A stretch of 64,000 nucleotides of DNA from DATBGO01 sp050011895 (GCA_050011895.1 JBEKIF010000010.1:101620-165619); one strand, 5' to 3'; positions 26,857 through 35,767 are shown, counted from the stretch's first letter. Made by a program: numbers and translations. The notes: generated by a model from the letters alone, not told the origin.

Positions 26857-27999
26857 ATGGCTCAGCTACGCGTGCTCGCCGCGATGTCCGGCGGCGTCGA
26901 CTCCGCGGTGGCCGCCGCCCGCGCCGCCGAGGCCGGCCACGAGGTGACCGGCGTCCACCTCGCCCTGTCGCGGAACCCCAGCTCCTACCGGACCGGAGCA
27001 CGGGGCTGCTGCACGCTGGAGGACGCACGGGACGCGCGGCGCGCCGCCGACGTGATCGGCATCCCGTTCTACGTCTGGGACCTGGCCGAGCGGTTCCACG
27101 CCGACGTGGTGCAGGACTTCGTCGACGAGTACGCGCGCGGCAACACGCCCAACCCCTGCCTGCGCTGCAACGAGAAGATCAAGTTCGCCGCCGTCCTGGA
27201 CCGGGCGGTCGCGCTCGGCTTCGACGCCGTCTGCACCGGCCACCACGCCCGGCTGATCCAGGGCGGGCACGGCACCCGCCTGGCCCGGAGCGTGGACGAG
27301 GCCAAGGACCAGTCGTACGTGCTCGCCGTGCTGACCAGCGAGCAGCTGGCGCGGGCCATGTTCCCGCTGGGCGACTCGACCAAGGACGAGGTCCGCAGCC
27401 AGGCCGCCGAGCGCGGCCTGGCCGTCGCCGACAAGCCGGACAGCCACGACGTCTGCTTCATCGCCGACGGCGACACTCGCAGGTTCCTCACCCGCCAGCT
27501 TGGCGCGGCTCCCGGCCCGATCGTCGAGGCTGACGGAACGGTGGTGGGCAGCCATGACGGAGCGTTCGGCTTCACCGTGGGCCAGCGCAGGGGGCTGCGG
27601 ATCGGCCGCCCGGCCGCCGACGGCAGGCCTCGCTACGTGCTGGACATCGAGCCGGTGTCCGGCACGGTCACCGTGGGCCCGGCCGAGTCCCTCGACGTGC
27701 GCGACATCGAGGCCCAGCGGCCGGTGTGGACGGGCTGCCCGGCCCCGGCGGGCGAGATCGACTGCCTGGTTCAGTTGCGTGCCCACGGCGAGCGGTACCC
27801 GGCGACCGCCCGGCCGGACGGCGAAGCGCTGCGGATCCGGCTTTCCCGTCCCGCACGCGGGGTCGCCCGCGGCCAGGCAGCCGTCCTTTACGACACCGAT
27901 GTCGTCCTCGGCTCCGCCACGATCTCGGGTGCGCCTCCCGTTAAGGATGACGTCTCACCGGCTGTATCAGCCGTAAATCCAGCCACTCGACGCTCATGA
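26857..27999 (+). CDS. mnmA: tRNA-specific 2-thiouridylase MnmA
   Basis: A 380-residue PP-loop ATPase that thiolates U34 of tRNA for Lys, Glu and Gln. The PP-loop SGGVDSAV lies at residues 10-17. The catalytic Cys pair is in NPCLRCNEKIKF and DVCFIADGD, and the FTVGQRRGLRIG domain follows. Its sulfur comes from the adjacent cysteine desulfurase. A TACCCT box (26843-26848) 8 nt before the ATG suggests leaderless initiation. Its target tRNA-Gln and tRNA-Glu type genes also occur at 53 kb, though those two have C34 anticodons. Confidence 0.94.
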   Translation: MAQLRVLAAMSGGVDSAVAAARAAEAGHEVTGVHLALSRNPSSYRTGARGCCTLEDARDARRAADVIGIPFYVWDLAERFHADVVQDFVDEYARGNTPNPCLRCNEKIKFAAVLDRAVALGFDAVCTGHHARLIQGGHGTRLARSVDEAKDQSYVLAVLTSEQLARAMFPLGDSTKDEVRSQAAERGLAVADKPDSHDVCFIADGDTRRFLTRQLGAAPGPIVEADGTVVGSHDGAFGFTVGQRRGLRIGRPAADGRPRYVLDIEPVSGTVTVGPAESLDVRDIEAQRPVWTGCPAPAGEIDCLVQLRAHGERYPATARPDGEALRIRLSRPARGVARGQAAVLYDTDVVLGSATISGAPPVKDDVSPAVSAVNPATRRS

Positions 28000-28018
28000 A
28001 CCTGTAGCGTTACAATCC

Positions 28019-28066
28019 CGCTGCCGGCGCTGTGCTGCGGTCAAGCTGTGAACAGCGCCGGCAGCG
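28019..28066. terminator. Strong hairpin after mnmA
   Basis: A 15-bp perfect stem: 28019-28033 (CGCTGCCGGCGCTGT) pairs with 28052-28066, with an 18-nt loop. There is no T-tract. It stands between the convergent mnmA and the 29-residue ORF, so a bidirectional terminator is likely. TACAAT at 28011 could also be a chance -10 box. Confidence 0.6.
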
Positions 28067-28106
28067 CGCTAAGCCACCCAAGGGCGGGCCGCTCGCTTGA
28101 TTGTCG

Positions 28107-28196
28107 TCAGCCCTTGGCTGTGCTTACCGGCTGACCCCAGGGGTCGTAGTGCTCGTAGCGGTATTGCACAGATGGGCGACCGTGTCGCTTGGCCAT
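28107..28196 (-). CDS. Small protein of 29 residues, unknown
   Basis: The minus strand has AGGAGGTG with 3-5 nt spacing before the ATG at 28196, one of the best ribosome-binding sites in the window. It opens MAKRHGRPSVQYRYEHYDP and ends WGQPVSTAKG, then TGA at 28107-28109. The peptide is basic at the start and aromatic in the middle (three Tyr, one Trp). No long frame follows, and perfect hairpins lie on both sides, so it appears to be its own transcription unit downstream of the GntR gene. I do not recognise the family. It could be a small regulator, a leader peptide or a signal. Confidence 0.55.
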   Translation of the reverse strand: MAKRHGRPSVQYRYEHYDPWGQPVSTAKG

Positions 28197-28338
28197 CGCA
28201 CCTCCTCAGTCGTTCTCGTGGTCAGCAGCTACGGAGACAAGTCCCGTGACTGCCCTATCCCCCGTGGCCGCGGCTTGCAGCCGATCCACGGAAGTCTGCA
28301 TGGTCACCAGCAGCCCGGCCGCATGCCGAGCAGGTGAC

Positions 28339-28383
28339 ATGACAACTCGCCGAGCCGATTCCTGCGACTCGGCGAGTTGTCAT
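28339..28383. terminator. 16-bp perfect hairpin after the GntR gene
   Basis: ATGACAACTCGCCGAG (28339-28354) pairs perfectly with 28368-28383, with a 13-nt loop. It starts 37 bp downstream of the GntR stop and upstream of the 29-residue ORF. It is probably the GntR terminator, or an attenuator for the small ORF. Confidence 0.65.
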
Positions 28384-28419
28384 TGATGAGATGTCTCACC
28401 GGCGTTGATGACGAATTGC

Positions 28420-29235
28420 TCAGTCATTGTCGCTCCCGACGGCTCGGAGTCCAGGCGTAGCGCTGTCGGCGACAGTCGTGGGGGCCTGGCTTCTTATGAC
28501 GAACTTGTTGCGGTCTGCGGTGAACACGGTGGCGGTCAGCCTTATCGGCTTGCCGTGATCGTCAAGGCCGGTACGGAAGATCTCGACCACCGCAACCCGG
28601 CCGTCGCTGGGCAGCCCGAAGAGGGTGGTCTCATTCATGTCGGGCGACCTGACGGTGATGGTGTCGCGGTAGCCGACTTCCTCGACGCCGAGCGTGTCCG
28701 CGATGTACTTGACCGCGCCAGGCTGCATATTTTCGGCCCGGATGAGCCGGGTGGCACCTTGTTCGAGGAACCGCATCGGGTAGAAGCTCGTCTGCAGCGA
28801 CCAGAGCCGGTCATCGATGAACCGCTGCTGGTGGCGGCTCACGACCATCGAGCCTTCGGCAAGCCCGAGTTCGGCGGCGATCACGCCCCACGCCTGCTGG
28901 ACCTCGACCCTGGGCACCGTGGTCCGCGGCGTCCTGCTCTGCGCTGCCACCTCCGACTCATAAACGGCGCTCTCGCCCCCGCCGCTCCCGCTCGACAGTT
29001 CGGTAACATACGGGTCGATCTTCTCGACGACGAAGGTTCCCTGGCCTGGCCGGGTCTCTACCAGGCCCCGAGTGATCAGCCACTTGACGGCATCGCGGAT
29101 GGTGTTCCGCGACGCGTTGTGCTGCTCTCTCAGCTCAAGCTCGGTCGGCAGCTGGCTGCCGCGGGCCACGGCGCCGGACTCGATCTTCTGCCGCAGATCC
29201 TCGGCGATCTGCCGGTACAGCGGCTGTTCAGCCAT
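28420..29235 (-). CDS. GntR-family (HutC/UTRA) transcriptional regulator, KorSA-like
   Basis: A 271-residue repressor-type protein. Residues 5-72 form the winged helix (PLYRQIAEDLRQKIESG, PTELELREQHNASRNTIRDA, RGLVETRPGQGTFVVE). Residues 110-255 form a UTRA ligand domain (VVSRHQQRFIDDRLWSLQTS, YPMRFLEQGATRLI). The sequence style matches KorSA of the integrative element pSAM2 and its many actinomycete relatives. No conjugation or replication genes are adjacent, only a divergent small membrane protein. GGGAGGACAGGCTT precedes the ATG and a TATAAT box lies at 29269-29274. It is probably autoregulated. Confidence 0.88.
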   Translation of the reverse strand: MAEQPLYRQIAEDLRQKIESGAVARGSQLPTELELREQHNASRNTIRDAVKWLITRGLVETRPGQGTFVVEKIDPYVTELSSGSGGGESAVYESEVAAQSRTPRTTVPRVEVQQAWGVIAAELGLAEGSMVVSRHQQRFIDDRLWSLQTSFYPMRFLEQGATRLIRAENMQPGAVKYIADTLGVEEVGYRDTITVRSPDMNETTLFGLPSDGRVAVVEIFRTGLDDHGKPIRLTATVFTADRNKFVIRSQAPTTVADSATPGLRAVGSDND

Positions 29236-29578
29236 AAGCCTGTCCTCCCAAAGATCCCAACCAATCTAATTATAGGTCTGGCTGGTTCCAAGAGGATCAT
29301 CCCAGAAGCCCAGATCGTCAGTATTTTTGGCATGTCCTGGTTTAGGCCCCCCCTGGGAGGGATACAACCTGAATGAGACCAAAGGTTGGGATGACCCCAA
29401 TGGCAGGGTGCATAGGTGTGAGTCTAGCAGTCCCCTCGCTTGGGTGCATGGGGACTAGTGGACGAGTTGCCATCTCGCTGCCAACGGTCAGCCAACACGG
29501 CTACGGGCCTGGCCTACAGGGCCCAGATTGGAGCCCGCGGAGAGCATCACCGCTGGTCGGAAGTTTGGGGGACGTGCC
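29236..29578. promoter_or_regulatory. Divergent control region between the GntR gene and the small membrane protein
   Basis: It contains the minus-strand TATAAT at 29269-29274 and a lower GC content than the flanks. An inverted repeat, AGTCCCC (29429-29435) and GGGGACT (29450-29456), lies within CTAG-flanked sequence about 125-150 bp before the plus-strand gene. Repeated GGTTGGGAT/ATCCCAACC-like words occur near 29253 and 29383. Such elements could be GntR operators. Confidence 0.45.
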
Positions 29579-29854
29579 ATGACCGCCGCCGTCGTAGTAG
29601 CAATCCTGGTCATCTTCGCCTTCGGCATCATCACCGGAATCGTCATCCTGGTCAGCGTGGCGAGTCACCGGGAGGACAAAAGGCTGAGGCTGAGCCGCGA
29701 GGCCCCCGATCGGACGACCCTGGCCGGGCGGTACCTGACTAGCCTGTACGTCCGGCGGCCCGGCGATGACACCCTCCCGCGCAACATCCCGGATGTGCTG
29801 CGGACCGAGCCGATCGGCTGGCCGCACCGCGGGCAGGGAGGCAATCCACGTTAG
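29579..29854 (+). CDS. Small single-pass membrane protein, unknown
   Basis: A 91-residue protein with one N-terminal membrane helix (AAVVVAILVIFAFGIITG, then IVILVSVASHRED) and a charged cytoplasmic tail rich in Arg (LRLSREAPDRTTLAGRYLTS, PRNIPDVLRTEP). GGGGGA lies 6 nt before ATG 29579. It is divergent from the KorSA-like regulator and ends before a 12-bp hairpin. I do not recognise the family; similar short membrane proteins are common on actinomycete integrative elements. Confidence 0.6.
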   Translation: MTAAVVVAILVIFAFGIITGIVILVSVASHREDKRLRLSREAPDRTTLAGRYLTSLYVRRPGDDTLPRNIPDVLRTEPIGWPHRGQGGNPR

Positions 29855-29886
29855 GACGAGAGCCGCGCCAGCCACCTATAGCCGCT

Positions 29887-29916
29887 CGCCAGGCCGCAAC
29901 GACGTGCGGCCTGGCG
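29887..29916. terminator. 12-bp perfect hairpin
   Basis: CGCCAGGCCGCA (29887-29898) pairs with TGCGGCCTGGCG (29905-29916) around a 6-nt loop. It lies 33 bp after the small membrane protein gene and is probably its terminator. Confidence 0.7.
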
Positions 29917-29968
29917 CTGTCGTTCGCCGCAGGCCCGGACGGGGCTGATCGATGATATGGGTAAACAC

Positions 29969-29974
29969 TAAGCT
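29969..29974 (+). promoter_or_regulatory. -10 box TAAGCT of the MetE-like gene (leaderless)
   Basis: TAAGCT, 7 nt, then GTG at 29982. This supports 29982 over the in-frame ATG at 29952 as the start. Confidence 0.5.
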
Positions 29975-29981
29975 CGGCAGC

Positions 29982-31043
29982 GTGCCGGACACCTCAGCCA
30001 CCAGCGCCGCGAAACCGTTCCCCTGGCCAGCCGCCGTCGCCACCGGGGTCGGGTCGATGCCGGGTACCAGCCCGGCCGAGGCGATCGCCGTCATCCTGGG
30101 CGAGCTGCCCGACTTCCCGCACCTGCCGGAGCTGCCGGCCCGCGGGCCAGGTTCGGACCTGACCGGCCGGACCTTGGCGCTGCTCGTCGACATGCCGGTG
30201 GAAACCGGCCCGCGCGGCTGGCGGTTCGCCCTGCGGCCCGGCCGGGACCAGCGCCACGCGGCGGGGCTGCTCGCCGAGGACCTCGATGCTGTCCAGCAGG
30301 CCGCCGAGGGCTACGCGGGACCGTTCAAGGTCCAGCTGGCCGGCCCGTGGACGCTGGCCGCGACGGTCGAGCTGAACCGCAGCCAGAATCCGGCGCTTGC
30401 CGACCCTGGCGCGGTAGCTGACCTGATCGCGTCGCTGGCTGAGGCGGCGGCAGCCCACGTCGCCGAGATCCGCACGCGGATCCCCGCGGCCACCGTCGTG
30501 CTCCAGCTCGATGAGCCCGCGCTGCCCGCCGTGCTCGCCGGGGCGGTGCCGACCGCCAGCGGGCTGAACCGCGTCGGTGCCGTCGACACTACCGTCACGG
30601 GCGACGGGCTACGCGCCGTGCTGACCGCCGCCGCGGCATTCAGCGTGGTGCATTGCTGCGCGCCGGATTATCCGTTTGGGCTGATCAAAGATTCCGGTGC
30701 CGGAGCCGTCAGCATCGACATCAGCCAGCTGGGGCGGGGAGCCGAAGACGACCTCGCCGAGCTGGCCGAGGCTGGCCTGGGGATTCTCGCCGGGGCACTG
30801 GACACCAAGGACGCGAAACGGGGAAGCGCGGCCGCATCGCCTGCTCCGAAGGAACTCGCCAGCAGCGTGATCGAGTTGTGGCACCGGGCCGGGCTGCCGC
30901 CAGCCAGGCTGGCCGAGCAGGTGGTAATAGCCCCGGCTTGCGGACTGGCCGGGTTCTCGGCGGCCAGTGCGCGCGCCGCGCTCGCCAGCTGCCGGGACGC
31001 CGCGCGGATACTGCCGGAGTTGCTCACCGAGGGGTCGCCATGA
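29982..31043 (+). CDS. Methionine synthase, vitamin B12-independent (MetE C-terminal domain) family protein
   Basis: About 353 residues, the size of a single MetE catalytic barrel rather than full MetE at about 760. It starts with TGVGSMPG and contains QLDEPALP. The zinc ligands fit HCC in SVVHCCAPDYPFG and Cys in IAPACGLAGF. The N-terminal half needed for triglutamyl-methyltetrahydrofolate binding is absent, so the methyl donor is unknown. Orthologues of this short form sit near mnmA and ligA in other actinomycetes. The GTG at 29982 is chosen from the leaderless promoter. Confidence 0.83.
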   Translation: MPDTSATSAAKPFPWPAAVATGVGSMPGTSPAEAIAVILGELPDFPHLPELPARGPGSDLTGRTLALLVDMPVETGPRGWRFALRPGRDQRHAAGLLAEDLDAVQQAAEGYAGPFKVQLAGPWTLAATVELNRSQNPALADPGAVADLIASLAEAAAAHVAEIRTRIPAATVVLQLDEPALPAVLAGAVPTASGLNRVGAVDTTVTGDGLRAVLTAAAAFSVVHCCAPDYPFGLIKDSGAGAVSIDISQLGRGAEDDLAELAEAGLGILAGALDTKDAKRGSAAASPAPKELASSVIELWHRAGLPPARLAEQVVIAPACGLAGFSAASARAALASCRDAARILPELLTEGSP

Positions 31044-31130
31044 TCGCGGCCGGGCGGGTAACCGAGCCGGCTGTCGCCGGCGGGGCGGAAGTGGTGAGCG
31101 GGGCGGAGTCGCGGTGACCGAAAGGCGGGC

Positions 31131-33323
31131 GTGATGAGCGAGCCGGACGCGGTGATCGAGGAGATGGATGTCCCGGCGGGGGACCGGGCCCGGCATGCCG
31201 AGCTTGCTGCCGAGCTGACCGAGCACAACTACCGGTATCACGTGCTCGATTCGCCGGTGGTCTCCGACGCGGAGTACGACGCGCTGATGCGCGAGCTCCG
31301 CGAGCTCGAGGAGCGGCACCCGGAGCTGCGGACGCCCGACTCGCCGACGCAGCAGGTCGGCGCGATGATCTCGACTGACTTCGCGCCGGTCGACCACCTG
31401 CAGCAGCTGCTCAGCCTGGACAACGCGTTCTCCGCCGCGGAGCTCGACGCGTGGGCGGCGCGGGTGGAGCGGCTCGGCGGCGCGGGGCCTTACCTATGCG
31501 AAGTCAAGATCGACGGGCTGGCGATCGCGCTTGTCTACCGGGGCGGGAAACTGATCCGCGCCGCGACCAGGGGCGACGGCCGGACCGGTGAGGACGTCAC
31601 GCCCAACGTGCGGACCATCGCCTCGGTGCCGTCCCGGCTGACGGGCACCGGCTGGCCGGACACCCTGGAGGTGCGCGGCGAGGTGTTCTTGCCGGTGGCC
31701 GCCTTTCTTGAGCTGAACGAGCGGCTCCAGGACGCCGGCCGGCCCGCGTTCGCCAACCCGCGCAACTCCGCCGCGGGCTCACTGCGGCAGAAGGACCCGC
31801 GGGTGACCGCCACCAGGCCGCTCAGCATGCTGGTGCACGGCCTCTTCGTACCCGGTGCCCCGGCCGAGGCCGGGATGCCGGCGCCCGGCGACGCCGGCGC
31901 CGCGGCGGCGGTCGGCTCAGGCGCGCCGGACACGCAGTCGGGCTGGTACCAGCGGCTGGCCGAGTGGGGCCTGCCGGTCAGCGACCTGTTCCGGGTGGTC
32001 GAGGACCTGGGCCAGGTGCGCGGGTACATCGCCCACTACGCCGAGCACCGGCACGACCCGTCGTATGAGATCGACGGGGTGGTCGTCAAGATCGACCGGC
32101 TGGACCTGCAGCGCGGGCTGGGCGCGACCAGCCGGGCGCCGCGCTGGGCGATCGCCTACAAGTACCCGCCCGAGGAAGTCACCACCCGGCTGCTGGATAT
32201 CCGGGTCAATGTCGGCCGGACCGGGCGGGTGACGCCGTTCGCCATCATGGAGCCGGTCAAGGTGAGCGGGTCCACGGTCGACCGAGCCACGCTGCACAAC
32301 GTCGACGAGGTGGCCCGCAAGGGCGTGCTGATCGGCGACATGGTGATCCTGCGCAAGGCCGGCGACGTGATCCCCGAGGTGGTGGGTCCCGTGGCCGACC
32401 TGCGCACCGGGGACGAGCGGGCCTTTGAGTTCCCGGCGTCCTGCCCGGCCTGCGGCACCGCGCTGGCCCGCGAGGAAGACGAGGTGGACTGGCGCTGCCC
32501 GAACACGCGGTCGTGCCCGGCGCAGTTGCGCGAGCGGCTGTTCCACATGGCCGGCCGGGGCGCCCTCGATATCGAGGTGCTCGGCTACGAGGCGGTCGTC
32601 GCCCTGCTGGACAGCGGGCTCGTCACCGACGAGGGCGACGTCTTCTCGCTGACCGCCGGACAGCTCGCCACCTGCCCGTTCTTCGTGACCAAGGCAGGCA
32701 GCCTGTCCGCCAATGCGGTCAAGCTGCTGCACAACCTGGATGAAGCTCGCCGCCGCCCGCTCTGGCGGATCCTGGTCGCGCTCTCGATCAGGCATGTCGG
32801 GCCGACCGCCGCCCGCGCGCTGGCGGCCGCATTCGGTTCGGTCGATGCGATCGCGGCGGCGCCGGCCGAGCAGCTAGTCCTTGTGGACGAGGTCGGGCCG
32901 ACGATCGCGGGCTCGGTGCGGGACTGGTTCGGGGTGGACTGGCATGCGGCCATCGTGGCGAAATGGCGGGACGCCGGGGTCATGCTGGCCGACCCTGCCT
33001 TTACCGGACTGGGCCCTGCCGCTGACGCGGCGGCCGGCGCGTCGGCATCCGGACTGCCGCTTGCTGGCATTACCGTCGTGATTACCGGCGCGCTGGCCGG
33101 GTTTACCAGGGACGAAGCCGCTGAGGCGGTGCAGGCCAACGGCGGGAAGGTCGCGGGTTCGGTGTCAAAGAAGACCGGCTTTGTGATCGCTGGGGACAGC
33201 CCGGGGTCCAAGTATGAGAAAGCTCTCGCGCTCGGAGTTCCGGTGCTGGACGAGGCGGGATTCGGCGTGCTGCTCGATGAGGGGCCTGCTGCGGCAACGG
33301 ATCTCGCGCGGCCGGCTGGCTGA
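31131..33323 (+). CDS. ligA: NAD-dependent DNA ligase
   Basis: A 730-residue replicative ligase that seals nicks in Okazaki fragments. The adenylation Lys is in YLCEVKIDGLAIALVYRGG (KxDG). Domain Ia (HNYRYHVLDSP...YDAL), the OB fold, the Zn-finger (CPACGTAL...CPNTRSCPAQ), the helix-hairpin-helix region and a C-terminal BRCT domain (GITVVITGALAGFTRDEAAE) are all seen. An Ala/Gly-rich insert lies after HGLFVPGAP. The start is GTG 31131 or ATG 31134. Confidence 0.97.
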   Translation: MMSEPDAVIEEMDVPAGDRARHAELAAELTEHNYRYHVLDSPVVSDAEYDALMRELRELEERHPELRTPDSPTQQVGAMISTDFAPVDHLQQLLSLDNAFSAAELDAWAARVERLGGAGPYLCEVKIDGLAIALVYRGGKLIRAATRGDGRTGEDVTPNVRTIASVPSRLTGTGWPDTLEVRGEVFLPVAAFLELNERLQDAGRPAFANPRNSAAGSLRQKDPRVTATRPLSMLVHGLFVPGAPAEAGMPAPGDAGAAAAVGSGAPDTQSGWYQRLAEWGLPVSDLFRVVEDLGQVRGYIAHYAEHRHDPSYEIDGVVVKIDRLDLQRGLGATSRAPRWAIAYKYPPEEVTTRLLDIRVNVGRTGRVTPFAIMEPVKVSGSTVDRATLHNVDEVARKGVLIGDMVILRKAGDVIPEVVGPVADLRTGDERAFEFPASCPACGTALAREEDEVDWRCPNTRSCPAQLRERLFHMAGRGALDIEVLGYEAVVALLDSGLVTDEGDVFSLTAGQLATCPFFVTKAGSLSANAVKLLHNLDEARRRPLWRILVALSIRHVGPTAARALAAAFGSVDAIAAAPAEQLVLVDEVGPTIAGSVRDWFGVDWHAAIVAKWRDAGVMLADPAFTGLGPAADAAAGASASGLPLAGITVVITGALAGFTRDEAAEAVQANGGKVAGSVSKKTGFVIAGDSPGSKYEKALALGVPVLDEAGFGVLLDEGPAAATDLARPAG

Positions 33324-33446
33324 GAATACCCGAGGCCGCCGCTGCGCGTTGTAACAGATAGTATGCAATTGGCTTCGGGATGTACGGTTTCTGCCGTAGG
33401 CTGCTCACGGAGCATCTCCAAGCCGGCAGGCCCGATGAGGACGCCC

Positions 33447-35636
33447 ATGAAGGATCCGAACGACACCAGGAACATCGGTCCCCGGATCGGCTCGCCGCTG
33501 TGGATTTACCTGACCGTGGTGACGGCGGCTGGGCTGCTGGTCATCGCCGCGGGGTTCCGGCACCTGAATGGCCTGCCCGAGCTGGCCCGCCATCCAATAT
33601 TCTGGCTGGTCGCCGCGCTGATCGTGATCGGCGAGATGCGTCCGATCGTTACTCCGGGCAGGTCGAATACCGAGGCGCCCGTGGCCTCGCTGACCTTCAG
33701 CTTCGCCGCGCTGCTCTTCTGGGGGTTCGGGGTAGCCCTGGTGCTGCGGGCAACCGCCACGCTCGCGGTCGGGCTGGCCCAGCGCAAGGCGGTGCACCGG
33801 TCGGCGTTCAACGCAGCGCAGGTGACGCTGAGCATGGCGGCCGCCGGGCTGGTCCTCGCCGTGACCGGGATCCATCCCACATCGGCCCGGCCATGGATCC
33901 TGGCTGGCGGGCAGCTGCCCGCGGTGGCGCTCGCCGCCTGCGCCTACTTCGCGGTGAACTTCCTGGTGGTCAGTGTCGCGATCGCGCTGCACTCGCGCGC
34001 CCGGATCGCCGCGACGCTCCGCGCCGCGCTGCCTTACCAGGCGTTCGTGAACCTGGTGCTGCTCAGCGCAGGGCCGCTGGTGGCAGTCGTGATGGGAACC
34101 AGGTCGGCGCCGCTCGTGCTGCTGTTCGCGCTCCCGCTCGCGGCCGTGTACGCCAACGCCGTGATCTCCGTACAGCGCGAGCACCAGGCGCACCACGACG
34201 AGCTGACCGGGTTGTCCAACCGCAAGCTGCTGGTCCGCAAGACCGGCGAGGCGCTGGCTCATGCGGACGCGTCGGGCACCAAGGCCGGGTTCCTGCTGCT
34301 GGACCTAGACCGGTTCAAGGAGGTCAATGACACGCTCGGGCACGCGGTCGGCGACCGGCTGCTGCGGGTCATCGCGCACCGGCTCACGCACAGCGTCCGG
34401 CCCGGCGACCTGGTCGCCCGGCTCGGTGGTGACGAATTCGCCATCCTGCTGCCGTCGGTGCGGGTGGCAAGTGCGGCCCGCGAGGTCGCCGCCAGGCTGC
34501 GCGCCGCGCTGTCGGAGCCGATCCGCATGGAGGGCATGTCGTTCGGTATCGAGGCAAGCGTCGGCATCGCGCTGTATCCGGATGACGCGGCCGGGTTTGA
34601 GGTGCTGATGCAGCACGCTGACGTTGCCATGTACCTGGCCAAGGAGCGGCGCAGCGGTGTCGAGCGATATGTCGCCGACTCCGACCGCAACTCCCCGGCC
34701 CGGCTGGCGCTGCTCGGCGACCTGCGCCGTGGCCTCGATGCCGGTGAGCTCGAGCTGCATTTCCAGCCCAAGATACTGCTGGACACCGGCCGGGCGACCG
34801 GGATGGAGGCCCTGGTCCGCTGGCATCATCCGGTGCGCGGGCTGATATCGCCAGCAGAGTTCATCCCGCTGGCCGAGCAGTCCTACCTGATGCGGGAGCT
34901 CACTTCGCATGTGGTGGACCGGGCACTCGCGCAGGCCGCAATCTGGTGGCGGGACGGCCTGCACGTCCAGGTGTCGCTGAACGTGTCGGCACGTGACCTG
35001 CTCGATACCGGCCTCGCCGAGACCATCGGCCGCGGGCTCAGGCAGTACGGGGTGCCGCCGGAGGTGCTGCTGCTCGAGATCAACGAGCGGGTGCTGAGCA
35101 GCGAGCCGGCCCACGCCGCCGTTGCCGTGGAGGCGCTGGCCGCCCTCGGCGTAGCTCTCAGCCTGGACGACTTCGGGACCGGCTACTCGTCGCTGGTACG
35201 GCTCAAGCGGCTGCCGGTGCGTGAGGTGAAGATTGACTCGTCCTTTGTGGGCAGGATGCTTGCCTCCAGCGACGACGAGGTGATCGTCCAGTCCATCGTG
35301 GACCTGGTCAAGGCCCTCGGGATCGACTCGGTTGCCGAGGGTGTCGAGTCGGCCGAGGTCGCTGCGGCGCTGCGGACGATGGGTTGCAAGGCGGCGCAGG
35401 GCTGGTACTTCAGTGCTCCGCTCAACGCGGCGTCGGCGACCGCCTGGCTGGCCGAGCATGGTGTCAGCAGCTCGCGGCCGGCCAAGCCGCGCAGGCCGCC
35501 GGTGGTCAGGCCGCCCGCTCCCCGGCCCCCGGCCGTCGTGCCGCCGCCCGCAGCCCGGGCGCAGGCATCCAGCGGCGGTCCGGCCGCCGCCGCGGTTACG
35601 CCGGCTGGCTGGCCCAGCTGGTCGCCCGGCCGATAG
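33447..35636 (+). CDS. Membrane GGDEF-EAL protein, RmdB-like c-di-GMP enzyme
   Basis: About 729 residues. Residues 18-235 hold six or so membrane helices. The GGDEF domain follows (HDELTGLSNRKLL, DLDRFKEVNDTLGH, RLGGDEFAIL), then an EAL domain (GMEALVRWHHP, SLNVSARDL, LLEINERVL, LDDFGTGYSS, KIDSSFV, EGVES). Both active-site motifs are intact, so both synthesis and breakdown of c-di-GMP are possible; the Streptomyces relative RmdB beside ligA acts as a phosphodiesterase in development. The C-terminus is a Pro/Ala-rich tail that runs into a repeat. ATG 33447 has GAGGA 5 nt upstream; a TAGGCT box lies at 33397. Confidence 0.88.
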   Translation: MKDPNDTRNIGPRIGSPLWIYLTVVTAAGLLVIAAGFRHLNGLPELARHPIFWLVAALIVIGEMRPIVTPGRSNTEAPVASLTFSFAALLFWGFGVALVLRATATLAVGLAQRKAVHRSAFNAAQVTLSMAAAGLVLAVTGIHPTSARPWILAGGQLPAVALAACAYFAVNFLVVSVAIALHSRARIAATLRAALPYQAFVNLVLLSAGPLVAVVMGTRSAPLVLLFALPLAAVYANAVISVQREHQAHHDELTGLSNRKLLVRKTGEALAHADASGTKAGFLLLDLDRFKEVNDTLGHAVGDRLLRVIAHRLTHSVRPGDLVARLGGDEFAILLPSVRVASAAREVAARLRAALSEPIRMEGMSFGIEASVGIALYPDDAAGFEVLMQHADVAMYLAKERRSGVERYVADSDRNSPARLALLGDLRRGLDAGELELHFQPKILLDTGRATGMEALVRWHHPVRGLISPAEFIPLAEQSYLMRELTSHVVDRALAQAAIWWRDGLHVQVSLNVSARDLLDTGLAETIGRGLRQYGVPPEVLLLEINERVLSSEPAHAAVAVEALAALGVALSLDDFGTGYSSLVRLKRLPVREVKIDSSFVGRMLASSDDEVIVQSIVDLVKALGIDSVAEGVESAEVAAALRTMGCKAAQGWYFSAPLNAASATAWLAEHGVSSSRPAKPRRPPVVRPPAPRPPAVVPPPAARAQASSGGPAAAAVTPAGWPSWSPGR

Positions 35637-35722
35637 CGCCGCCGGCTGGCCGCCCGGCCGGGAGAGCCGCCGGCTGGCCGGCCCGGCTGGCCGCCCGGCC
35701 GATGGAGCCGCCGGCTGGCCGC
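35601..35722. repeat. GC-rich tandem repeat spanning the rmdB-like stop codon
   Basis: Several imperfect copies of a CCGGCTGGCCGCCCGGCC-type unit of about 28-40 bp. The first copy includes the last codons (SPGR) and the TAG at 35634-35636; later copies carry GGAGAG or GATGGAG at the matching place. The array fills the gap to gatC. Confidence 0.8.
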
Positions 35723-35754
35723 TAATCAAGTCGGCTCGCGCCGCTGGCCGCCCC

Positions 35755-35760
35755 TAGGAT
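35755..35760 (+). promoter_or_regulatory. -10 box TAGGAT of gatCAB (leaderless)
   Basis: TAGGAT, GGCGTCC, then ATG at 35768. The box overlaps the alternative ATG at 35759, which therefore cannot be the start of a transcript from this promoter. Confidence 0.55.
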
Positions 35761-35767
35761 GGCGTCC

